Positions 1-6,395 of a stretch of DNA of 39,904 bases are shown here, one piece after another. Position 1 is the stretch's first letter, and every line of letters begins with the position of its first letter. A program made the position numbers and the translations under genes. Source of the stretch: Flavobacteriales bacterium (lineage in GTDB: Bacteria; Bacteroidota; Bacteroidia; Flavobacteriales; UBA1820); contig JAGAUI010000020.1 of the NCBI GenBank assembly GCA_017620815.1, positions 1 to 39,904 of the forward strand, written 5' to 3'. The notes beneath the pieces were generated by a model. That model searched no databases, was not told the DNA's origin, and saw only the letters and a program-made list of their open reading frames with translations.

Positions 1-17
1 AAGGAATATATATAAAT

Positions 18-48
18 AAAGCCCGTCCCTACTGGGACGGGCTTTTTT
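18..48. terminator. Bidirectional intrinsic terminator after tsf
   Basis: A 9-bp perfect GC-rich stem (21-29 with 34-42) has a TACT loop, an A-run before it and a run of six T after it. On the minus strand it lies just past the tsf stop. The stronger U-tract is on the plus strand, so it may also end a plus-strand transcript entering from outside the window. Confidence 0.85.
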
Positions 49-64
49 ATGTGTAGCTTATGTA

Positions 65-1063
65 TTAAGCGATAGTTACACGTACAAAAGAAACCACTTT
101 AAGGTCTTTGTTTATAGATTCTACATATTTGGCAACAGACATTTTGTTGTCTTTAATGTAGTCCTGATTAACCAATGTGTTTTCTTTCAAGAATTTGCTC
201 AAACGACCTTTGGCGATGTTCTGTATCATTGCTTCTGGAAGGTTTGCAGCTTTTTCGGCAGAAACGGTAGCTATTATTTCTTTTGCTTTTTCTACATCTT
301 CTGCAGATATCCAACCTTTGGCTTTGTTACTTTCCATGTGGTCTTCGCTGTCAACGTGAGCAGGATTGATACCAGCTTTTTTAAGGGCAACCTCAACGGC
401 TTTCTGTATCTGTTCTGTTTTGGTTTTTTCTATAGCGATAGCTACTTCCTGTTCTTTAAGGCTTTCAGGAACAGCGTCTTCATTAACAGCGATAGGGTTC
501 ATAGCGGCAGCCTGCATAGCTACGTTGTGAGCAGCTTCGGCAGCACCTTCTACAGCGGCAGAAAGACCTACTAGAGTAGCAAGTTTATTACCGTTGTGGA
601 TATAAGCATTAACTAGAGGAGCAGCCAATTTCTTGAATGCACTTATCTCTATCTTTTCACCTATCACACCAGTCTGTTCTATGAGTTTTTCGCTTATGGT
701 GATGTTTCCATAAGGAAGTTTCAAGAAATCTTCTAGTGTTTCTGCATCGCTATCTACAGCCATCTGTGCAAATTCTTTGGCTAGGGCTACAAAAGACTCG
801 TTTTTACCTACGAAGTCTGTCTCAAAGTTAAGAGCTATGATAGCACCTTTGGTAGCGTCTGCGTTTACAGTAGCTATAACAGCACCTTCAGAAGAAGAGC
901 GGTCTGCACGATTGGCAGCTACTTTCTGTCCTTTCTTACGAAGGATTTCAATAGCTTTTTCAAAATCGCCTTCTGCTTCTACAAGTGCTTTTTTGCAGTC
1001 CATCATACCTGCACCAGTCTGCTGGCGGAGTTTGTTTACGTCTGCTGCGGTTATATTTGCCAT
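65..1063 (-). CDS. tsf: Translation elongation factor Ts
   Basis: This is the guanine-nucleotide exchange factor that regenerates EF-Tu-GTP in the cytoplasm. The N-terminal UBA-like segment (residues about 5-45) carries the family signature LRQQTGAGMMDCKKAL followed by GDFEKAIEILRKKG. The EF-Tu-contacting TDFV motif follows near residue 80, inside NFETDFVGKNESF. At 332 residues it matches the longer EF-Ts form of Bacteroidales. It starts at the only sensible ATG, 24 nt after the rpsB stop, so the pair is almost certainly one transcript ending at the terminator at 18-48. The identification is secure. Confidence 0.98.
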   Translation of the reverse strand: MANITAADVNKLRQQTGAGMMDCKKALVEAEGDFEKAIEILRKKGQKVAANRADRSSSEGAVIATVNADATKGAIIALNFETDFVGKNESFVALAKEFAQMAVDSDAETLEDFLKLPYGNITISEKLIEQTGVIGEKIEISAFKKLAAPLVNAYIHNGNKLATLVGLSAAVEGAAEAAHNVAMQAAAMNPIAVNEDAVPESLKEQEVAIAIEKTKTEQIQKAVEVALKKAGINPAHVDSEDHMESNKAKGWISAEDVEKAKEIIATVSAEKAANLPEAMIQNIAKGRLSKFLKENTLVNQDYIKDNKMSVAKYVESINKDLKVVSFVRVTIA

Positions 1064-1087
1064 TTTGTTATTCTTTTAATAGGTTAA

Positions 1088-1822
1088 TTATTCGGCATCA
1101 GCTGCTTTTTCAGCGGTGTCTTCTTTCTGGTTTTTGCGTTCAGAAAGACCTTCTATAACGCATTCTGCCATGTAAGAAACCACTTTTTGGATAGATTTTG
1201 AAGCGTCGTCGTTGGCAGGGATAGCAAAATCTACGCTATTTGGGTCTGTATTTGTATCACACATAGCAAATACAGGAATGCCAAGTTTCTGAGCTTCTTT
1301 AACAGCGATGTGTTCGTTCATAGCGTCAACTACAAATAGAGCAGCAGGAAGACGAGTCATATCTGCTATAGAACCTAGGTTCTTTTCTAGGTTTTCACGA
1401 GTACGTTCTATCTGAAGTTTTTCACGTTTTGAAAGAGTGTCAAATGTACCGTCTGTTTTCATACGGTCTATTGCAGACATCTTTTTGATGGCTTTGCGGA
1501 TAGTGACAAAGTTTGTCAACATACCACCAGGCCAACGTTCAGTGATGTAAGGCATGTTCATCTTAACTGCCAATTCAGCCACTATATCTTTGGCTTGTTT
1601 TTTGGTAGCTACAAACATAACTTTACGGCCAGAAGCAGCTATTTTTCTTAGAGCTTCACCTGCTTCTTCCATCTTGGCTGCAGTTTTGTGCAAGTCTATG
1701 ATGTGAATGCCGTTACGCTCCATAAAGATATAAGGAGCCATTTTTGGGTGCCATTTGCGAGTAAGGTGACCGAAGTGTACTCCCGCTTCCAGCAATTCTT
1801 GAATATCGATTTTTTGTGCCAT
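1088..1822 (-). CDS. rpsB: 30S ribosomal protein S2 (uS2)
   Basis: S2 is a small-subunit protein that helps recruit S1. The family N-terminus MAQKIDIQELLEAGVHFGH starts at 1822. The reading frame stays open 14 codons further upstream (to 1864), but that extension is lysine-rich and unlike the family, so 1822 is preferred, giving 244 residues. The conserved S2 blocks HLTRKWHPKMAPYIF, RWPGGMLTNF and DTNTDPNSVDFAIPAND are all present. It is the first gene of an rpsB-tsf pair, as in many bacteria. The upstream leader contains a hairpin that could be an autoregulatory site. Confidence 0.97.
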   Translation of the reverse strand: MAQKIDIQELLEAGVHFGHLTRKWHPKMAPYIFMERNGIHIIDLHKTAAKMEEAGEALRKIAASGRKVMFVATKKQAKDIVAELAVKMNMPYITERWPGGMLTNFVTIRKAIKKMSAIDRMKTDGTFDTLSKREKLQIERTRENLEKNLGSIADMTRLPAALFVVDAMNEHIAVKEAQKLGIPVFAMCDTNTDPNSVDFAIPANDDASKSIQKVVSYMAECVIEGLSERKNQKEDTAEKAADAE

Positions 1823-1929
1823 TTTTTTTACTAGTTTACCTTCTGTTAGCTTTAACTTGTGCAACCGACAAGTAGCGTGTCTCTTTTTATGTTTACCTCC
1901 ACGGTCTTGCCTGTTTGGATACTAAACTA
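1823..1929 (-). promoter_or_regulatory. rpsB leader with hairpin and possible -7 box
   Basis: TAGTTTAG at 1929-1922 differs by one base from the Bacteroidetes -7 consensus TAnnTTTG. It would give a leader of about 95-100 nt. Within that leader a perfect 6-bp hairpin (1873-1868 pairing with 1860-1855, 7-nt loop) lies about 33-51 nt before the start codon. S2 autoregulates through its leader in other phyla; a role here is inferred from position only. Confidence 0.35.
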
Positions 1930-1983
1930 ATCTGCACTTATATAAGTAGAGTAACAGAACTTTTTTTAATGATTTTGTGATTT

Positions 1984-2006
1984 TTGAAAAAAGAATCGTA
2001 AACGAT
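1984..2006 (-). terminator. Weak terminator after rpsI
   Basis: On the minus strand, four bases past the rpsI stop codon, a short ATCG-TTTA-CGAT hairpin (2006-1995) is followed by TCTTTTTTC. The stem is short, so termination is probably partial. Confidence 0.35.
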
Positions 2007-2009
2007 AGA

Positions 2010-2396
2010 TTAACGTTTAGAGAACTGGAAGCGTTTACGAGCTTTCTTCTGACCGAATTTCTTACGTTCTACCATACGAGGGTCACGTGTAAGCAGACCT
2101 TCTGGTTTAAGAGCCGCACGATATTCTGGATTGATTTCGCATAGAGCACGAGATATACCCAAACGGATAGCCTCTGCCTGACCGTTGATACCACCACCTA
2201 CTACGGTAGCTACAACGTCAAATGTGCCTTTGGTGCCTGTAAGGTCAAAAGGCTGAGCGAGTTTACCTAGCAGTATTTCAGTAGTGAAATATTCTGCTGC
2301 TGGACGTTTGTTGATAGTGATTTGGCCGTTACCTTCGCTCAAAAATACACGTGCTACGGCTGTTTTTCTACGTCCTATAGTGTGAATTGTTGCCAT
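2010..2396 (-). CDS. rpsI: 30S ribosomal protein S9 (uS9)
   Basis: S9 is a small-subunit head protein whose C-terminal tail reaches the P-site tRNA. The 128-residue product has the typical start [17 protein letters not shown], the glycine-rich [20 protein letters not shown] block, and the invariant basic tail ending [11 protein letters not shown]. The start codon overlaps the rplM stop by one base (TAATG), so translation is probably coupled. rplM-rpsI is a near-universal bacterial pair. Confidence 0.98.
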   Translation of the reverse strand: MATIHTIGRRKTAVARVFLSEGNGQITINKRPAAEYFTTEILLGKLAQPFDLTGTKGTFDVVATVVGGGINGQAEAIRLGISRALCEINPEYRAALKPEGLLTRDPRMVERKKFGQKKARKRFQFSKR

Positions 2397-2851
2397 TACT
2401 TGAGGTCGTTAAGATTGATTAATACTGGGTTCTGTGCTTCTTGTTTATGTTCTGCACCGTTGTAGATGTAAACATTTTTAAGAAGTTTGGCTCCTAGACG
2501 GTTTTTAGGAAGCATACCTTTAAGGGCAAAACGTACTAGACGAGTAGAATCTTTTACCAAAAGTTCACTCGCTGTAAGCGTTCTCTGTCCTCCTGGATAA
2601 CCTGTGTAACGGGTGTAAACCTTACCGTCCAGTTTCTTTCCGGAAAGAGCTATTTTACCGGCATTAATGATAACGACGTTATCACCGCAGTCCATGTTTG
2701 GAGTATAGCTTGGCTTATACTTACCACGGACTATCATGGCAACTTTAGAAGCTAGACGACCCAATGTCTGGCCTTCGGCATCTACCAAGACCCATTTTTT
2801 GTCGGCTGCTGCTGTGTTTACCGCAATTGTTCTGTAACTCAATGTGTTCAT
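2396..2851 (-). CDS. rplM: 50S ribosomal protein L13 (uL13)
   Basis: L13 is an early-assembly large-subunit protein. Start 2851 ([20 protein letters not shown]) is chosen over the open upstream ATG at 2884 because the extra 11 residues do not look like L13 and because a -7 box would place the transcript start near 2902. The 151-residue length is normal. Recognisable blocks are [30 protein letters not shown]-like (here [13 protein letters not shown]) and [19 protein letters not shown]. It is the first gene of the rplM-rpsI operon. Confidence 0.97.
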   Translation of the reverse strand: MNTLSYRTIAVNTAAADKKWVLVDAEGQTLGRLASKVAMIVRGKYKPSYTPNMDCGDNVVIINAGKIALSGKKLDGKVYTRYTGYPGGQRTLTASELLVKDSTRLVRFALKGMLPKNRLGAKLLKNVYIYNGAEHKQEAQNPVLINLNDLK

Positions 2852-2914
2852 TACTGTACTTAAAATTGTTAAAATTATATTCAATACCCCATTCTATTGG
2901 GGCGTGCAAATTTA
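2852..2914 (-). promoter_or_regulatory. rplM-rpsI promoter and 5'-hairpin leader
   Basis: TAAATTTG at 2914-2907 is an exact match to the Bacteroidetes -7 box. It predicts a start near 2902. The predicted RNA would begin with a small CCCCA...TGGGG hairpin (2902-2887) and then run through an AT-rich leader of about 35 nt to the ATG. No clear -33 TTG was seen. The 5' hairpin is a candidate stability or L13-control element. Confidence 0.6.
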
Positions 2915-2925
2915 GTGATTTTTTC

Positions 2926-2973
2926 CATAAAAAACACTATGCCACGTCTTTTTTTTATAAAGACGTGGCATAG
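2926..2973 (-). terminator. Terminator of rseP
   Basis: A 15-bp perfect stem (2973-2959 with 2951-2937, 7-nt loop) is followed on the minus strand by TGTTTTTTATGG. It begins 20 nt past the rseP stop and separates rseP from the rplM promoter. Confidence 0.9.
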
Positions 2974-2992
2974 ATATGTTTTGTAATGATTA

Positions 2993-4333
2993 TCAAGCAA
3001 ATAACCTTAATATATCATTGCCAAATGCCAGTATCATTATTATCATCAGTATCACAAATCCGGCCATCTGAGCGTATTCTAGAACTTTTTCTGATGGTGG
3101 ACGGCGGGTAATCATCTCGTAAATGATAAAGACTGCATGACCTCCGTCAAGGGCTGGGATAGGTAGTATGTTTACCACCGCTAGCATGATGGATAAAAAG
3201 GCTGTGAGCTGCCATATAGTAAGCCAATCCCACGATGATGGGAACATACTGCCCATAGTTATGACGCTGCCTACCTTTTTATATGCTTTGGTCTGTGGGT
3301 TGACTATTTTTTTGACTTGTTCCCAGTATCCAGCTATCTTGTTCCCTGTGATAGAGGCTCCGCGTACTAGGGAAGAGAAGAATCCGTACTCTTTGGCTGT
3401 AACGGGGAATATCTCTTTTTCCATGAGCATAGCAGGGGTAGGAAGGGGATAAATGCCTAGCTTACCATCTTGGCTTACTTGGGCTCCTATGAACACGGCT
3501 GCTCCATCACGTTCTACTTCAAGCATTACGTCTCGACCTGCATATGACATAAGGATAGGGGCGGCCATATCATAGTATGGTGTAGGTGTGCCACTTACAG
3601 AAAGTATGACATCTCCTTCTATGAGCCCGCTAGAGGCGTTGATAGAGCTATCGGGGATTGAAGCGACCATAAGAGGTACGCGAGGGTAGAGGAAGAATGG
3701 GTCTGTGTCTTGGGAGAAGTGGTCTATGTAGTCCACAGGGATAGACAGTGTAGTATCGCGACCATTGCGGCTAACGGTTACACTTTCTCCCATTAGAAGC
3801 TCGTTATACACATCAAAGAATTTCTCTATCTCACGTCCGTTTACTTCTTTTATAATGTCGCCATTTTTAAGACCTATGGGGGTGGTAAGTGTAGAGTCTA
3901 TAATCATTATACCGTCTTTAACATCGCGGGCAGCTATGTAGGTCTCACCTTTGGAGAAAATGACCATAGAATATATAAACCAAGCTAGTATGACGTTCAT
4001 AACCACACCTCCTACTATGATGATAAGACGTTGCCAAGCGGGTTTGCTGCGGTATTCCCAGCTTTGAGGGGCTTGTTTGAGGGCTTCGGTGTCCATGCTT
4101 TCGTCCACCATACCAGCTATTTTACAATATCCGCCCAGTGGTAGCCAACCTAGTCCATATTCTGTCTCGCCTATCTTTTTCTTGAATAGAGAAAAATATG
4201 GGTTGAAGAATATGTAAAATTTATCTACTCTTGCTCCGAATATCTTGGCTGTGATGTAGTGGCCAAATTCGTGTATCGTTACAAGTATCGTAAGCGAAAA
4301 TACAAATGCTAGTATTTTTATGATTATATCCAC
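2993..4333 (-). CDS. rseP: RIP site-2 metalloprotease RseP
   Basis: This is an inner-membrane zinc metalloprotease that cleaves anti-sigma factors or signal-peptide remnants within the membrane. The zinc motif HEFGH lies at residues 21-25 in the first transmembrane helix. The second active-site motif, NILPIPALDGGH, lies in the C-terminal membrane domain, followed by two more hydrophobic segments. Between them are two PDZ-like regions, including IGLKNGDIIKEVNG and SSGLIEGDVILSVSG. At 446 residues it has the usual length. It has its own promoter and terminator. Many genomes place it next to dxr; here its neighbour is recO. Confidence 0.96.
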   Translation of the reverse strand: MDIIIKILAFVFSLTILVTIHEFGHYITAKIFGARVDKFYIFFNPYFSLFKKKIGETEYGLGWLPLGGYCKIAGMVDESMDTEALKQAPQSWEYRSKPAWQRLIIIVGGVVMNVILAWFIYSMVIFSKGETYIAARDVKDGIMIIDSTLTTPIGLKNGDIIKEVNGREIEKFFDVYNELLMGESVTVSRNGRDTTLSIPVDYIDHFSQDTDPFFLYPRVPLMVASIPDSSINASSGLIEGDVILSVSGTPTPYYDMAAPILMSYAGRDVMLEVERDGAAVFIGAQVSQDGKLGIYPLPTPAMLMEKEIFPVTAKEYGFFSSLVRGASITGNKIAGYWEQVKKIVNPQTKAYKKVGSVITMGSMFPSSWDWLTIWQLTAFLSIMLAVVNILPIPALDGGHAVFIIYEMITRRPPSEKVLEYAQMAGFVILMIIMILAFGNDILRLFA

Positions 4334-4371
4334 TTTTAAAATGTGTTTGAGTTATAACTGAAAATGAACTG

Positions 4372-4379
4372 CAAAGATA
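4372..4379 (-). promoter_or_regulatory. rseP -7 promoter element
   Basis: TATCTTTG on the minus strand is an exact TAnnTTTG match. It predicts initiation near 4367 and a leader of about 33 nt. No clear -33 TTG was found; that position would fall at the end of recO. Confidence 0.5.
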
Positions 4380-4392
4380 AAGATTTTATCTG

Positions 4393-5115
4393 TTATTGAA
4401 AAAATTCCAGACGGCTTATCTCTTTGAGGTAGGATAGTGAACGAGGGATATGAAAATCTGTAACGTGCAGGCTGTAGTAAGTCATAAGGATGTGCCATAC
4501 TTTTTCCCATTGGGAAAGGGTGTATGTGGGATTTTCTTCAGGTGTTTTACCTAGTGAGAAAAACAATCGGCTGTTCTGTGGGGTGAGATAGTATTTGTGG
4601 GAGGGAAGGGTGGGAGTAAGGATACCTTCACACATATCAAAATACATATCGCTTTGTGCAGAATCATTGACCTTAAATCCCAATGCCTCGCACAGATGAT
4701 ATGCGTAAGACATACATAGAAAATCGCATTGGCTATCGTGTAGAGAGGAGAGATATTTCTCTAGAAGGCAGTATAGAGGGGCGTCGTCTATGTTACCCCT
4801 TATGCTTACGCGGGTGATATCACACATGAAAAGTTTCTGAGCTCCCCGAAGTGGAGACAGTGGCACATTGATGGGGTGGGTGGGTAAAAATGTCATCTCC
4901 TTGATATAGGGAATCGTGCCACTGTGGGAGTGAGGGGAGAGGACATATTCCACTATTGCTCCTACCTGTGTTTCGGCAGGGTGTACATTTTTTTTGTTTT
5001 GTGAAACACCCTTGCGAATGCCGCTATTTATACCACTGGCAGATAGGATATTAAGTATGACACTATCGGTGCCATAGGGTGTGCGAGAGAGTATTATACC
5101 TATCTCTTTTATCAT
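4393..5115 (-). CDS. recO: DNA repair protein RecO
   Basis: RecO works with RecF/RecR to load RecA on SSB-coated DNA and to anneal strands in recombinational repair. The N-terminal OB-fold region opens with GIILSRTPYGTDSVILNIL, the RecO hallmark in which the protein switches mode on sensing foreign or damaged DNA ends. The C-terminal helical part ends LMTYYSLHVTDFHIPRSLSY, typical of the Bacteroidetes RecO tail. The length of 240 residues is normal. The four-cysteine zinc site of some RecO proteins is not evident. The start codon overlaps the plsC stop by 4 nt, so the two genes are translationally linked. Confidence 0.9.
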   Translation of the reverse strand: MIKEIGIILSRTPYGTDSVILNILSASGINSGIRKGVSQNKKNVHPAETQVGAIVEYVLSPHSHSGTIPYIKEMTFLPTHPINVPLSPLRGAQKLFMCDITRVSIRGNIDDAPLYCLLEKYLSSLHDSQCDFLCMSYAYHLCEALGFKVNDSAQSDMYFDMCEGILTPTLPSHKYYLTPQNSRLFFSLGKTPEENPTYTLSQWEKVWHILMTYYSLHVTDFHIPRSLSYLKEISRLEFFQ

Positions 5116-5849
5116 CTTCCTGCTTCGGCAAGGCGAGAGTCTATGATGTTATATACTTGTTCTTTGAGGCGTTCTTTGTCCTCTATGCTCATGCCTTTGG
5201 TTTCTATGGGAGCATCAACGATAGCTCTTAAAAGACCGGGGTGTCCTTTCAGCTCATCTGATGGGAAAAGAGTTGCATTGTCTAGGAATGTGACAGGAAG
5301 TATAGGAATACCACAGTCTATTGCCAGTACAAATGCTCCATCCTTAAACGGCATTAGGCGACGAGTATGGTGTTTGGTTGTGCCTTCTGGGTAGATACAT
5401 ATGCTACGTCCGCGTTCTATCTCGTGTTTGGCTTTGGGGAGAATGCTACGGCGAGAGTCTAGTGAGCGTCTATCTACAAGAATGTTTGATGCTTTATATA
5501 TAGTACCAAAGACAGGTATTTTGGCGAGCTCTACCTTCCCTACAAATACAAATTGAATAGGTACAGATAGATAACTCAACATAATATCGGCTGCCGATGA
5601 GTGGTTGGATACTATCATATACTGACGGGAATAATCTATATTCTTGCGTCCTTTTACAGAAAATACAAATCCAGAAAGTAACAATATGGCAAAACTCCAT
5701 ATCCTAGCTAGTATCGAAAAAAATCCATAGAATTTAGGAGTAGATACAGAAATAAGCAGAGGTATAGAGAGTATGAGTGTTACAAGGAATGCCATCGCTG
5801 TTACCCATATTCTCCATATACGTTGTATAGTGTTATATATAATCTTCAT
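5112..5849 (-). CDS. plsC: 1-acyl-sn-glycerol-3-phosphate acyltransferase
   Basis: This membrane enzyme adds the second acyl chain to lysophosphatidate in phospholipid synthesis. Two hydrophobic segments fill residues about 16-62. The catalytic NH(x4)D motif is NHSSAAD, with His83 and Asp88. The substrate-binding motif is YPEGTT at residues 153-158, followed by FKDGAF and a proline-rich IPILPVTFLD block, in the family order. The length of 245 residues is standard. It lies 22 nt after the thioesterase gene and overlaps recO, so it is the middle gene of a three-gene operon. Confidence 0.93.
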   Translation of the reverse strand: MKIIYNTIQRIWRIWVTAMAFLVTLILSIPLLISVSTPKFYGFFSILARIWSFAILLLSGFVFSVKGRKNIDYSRQYMIVSNHSSAADIMLSYLSVPIQFVFVGKVELAKIPVFGTIYKASNILVDRRSLDSRRSILPKAKHEIERGRSICIYPEGTTKHHTRRLMPFKDGAFVLAIDCGIPILPVTFLDNATLFPSDELKGHPGLLRAIVDAPIETKGMSIEDKERLKEQVYNIIDSRLAEAGR

Positions 5850-5871
5850 ATGTTGTGTGTTATTTGTAGGT

Positions 5872-6240
5872 TTATTTTTCTAGTTTTTTCATAAAACGGT
5901 CGCTATCTACCACCACACGGGTATGTTTTGCAAGACCTATTACGTCTCCCATTTCGTTTTTTACTTCTATGTAGAAATATACGCTGTGTCCTTCGTGGGC
6001 TACAACTTCGGCACGGGCGGTAAGGGTTTCTCCTATAGCCGATGCTTTAGTGTGTTCTATGTTTATCTCTACTCCTACGCTGGTTTCATTTTCATTGAGT
6101 TTAAGAGCCTTAATGGCTGTGTTCTCCATAAACGCACATAGTGATGGCGTAGAAAAAACCTCCATCGTGCCACTTCCCATAGAAAGTGCAGTCATCGTTT
6201 GGCTAACAGTTATTTTCTGTGTATAAACAGTTTTATTCAT
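5872..6240 (-). CDS. Hotdog-fold thioesterase, FlK-like
   Basis: This small cytoplasmic acyl-CoA thioesterase-like protein has one hotdog domain of 122 residues. The start at 6240 (MNKTVYTQKITVSQTMTALS) is preferred. The frame stays open to 6393, but that extension crosses the promoter and the upstream terminator. The stretch VFSTPSLCAFMENTAIKAL corresponds to the family helix that carries the active-site Thr-or-Asn and Glu. It is followed by the sheet EINIEHTKASAIGETLTARAE. It resembles the fluoroacetyl-CoA thioesterase family, but the natural substrate cannot be read from sequence. It begins the thioesterase-plsC-recO operon, and linkage to plsC suggests lipid metabolism. Confidence 0.8.
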   Translation of the reverse strand: MNKTVYTQKITVSQTMTALSMGSGTMEVFSTPSLCAFMENTAIKALKLNENETSVGVEINIEHTKASAIGETLTARAEVVAHEGHSVYFYIEVKNEMGDVIGLAKHTRVVVDSDRFMKKLEK

Positions 6241-6268
6241 ATCGTGTGTATGAGTGTTATTTGACTTG

Positions 6269-6298
6269 CAAATATACTTATAAAGTGTGGGATACCAA
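6269..6298 (-). promoter_or_regulatory. Promoter of thioesterase-plsC-recO operon
   Basis: This is the best promoter in the window. The -7 box TATATTTG (6276-6269) matches exactly, and a -33 TTG (6298-6296) is separated from it by 19 nt, the Bacteroidetes spacing. Predicted initiation near 6264 gives a leader of about 24 nt to the ATG at 6240, which supports that start. Confidence 0.75.
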
Positions 6299-6330
6299 AA
6301 ATTTGAAAAAAGACATTGTGTAATTAGTGT

Positions 6331-6381
6331 GTTCTCATCAAAAATGCGGCGGGCTATGCCCGCCGCATTTTTGATGAGAAC
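6331..6381 (-). terminator. Long hairpin terminator of the TonB receptor gene
   Basis: A 24-bp perfect inverted repeat (6331-6354 with 6358-6381) has a 3-nt loop and begins 14 nt past the receptor stop. Its core is GC-rich and its arms are AT-rich. The A5/T5 runs inside the arms give a U-tract on either strand, so it is probably bidirectional. Confidence 0.85.
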
Positions 6382-6395
6382 GTATATAGACATTT

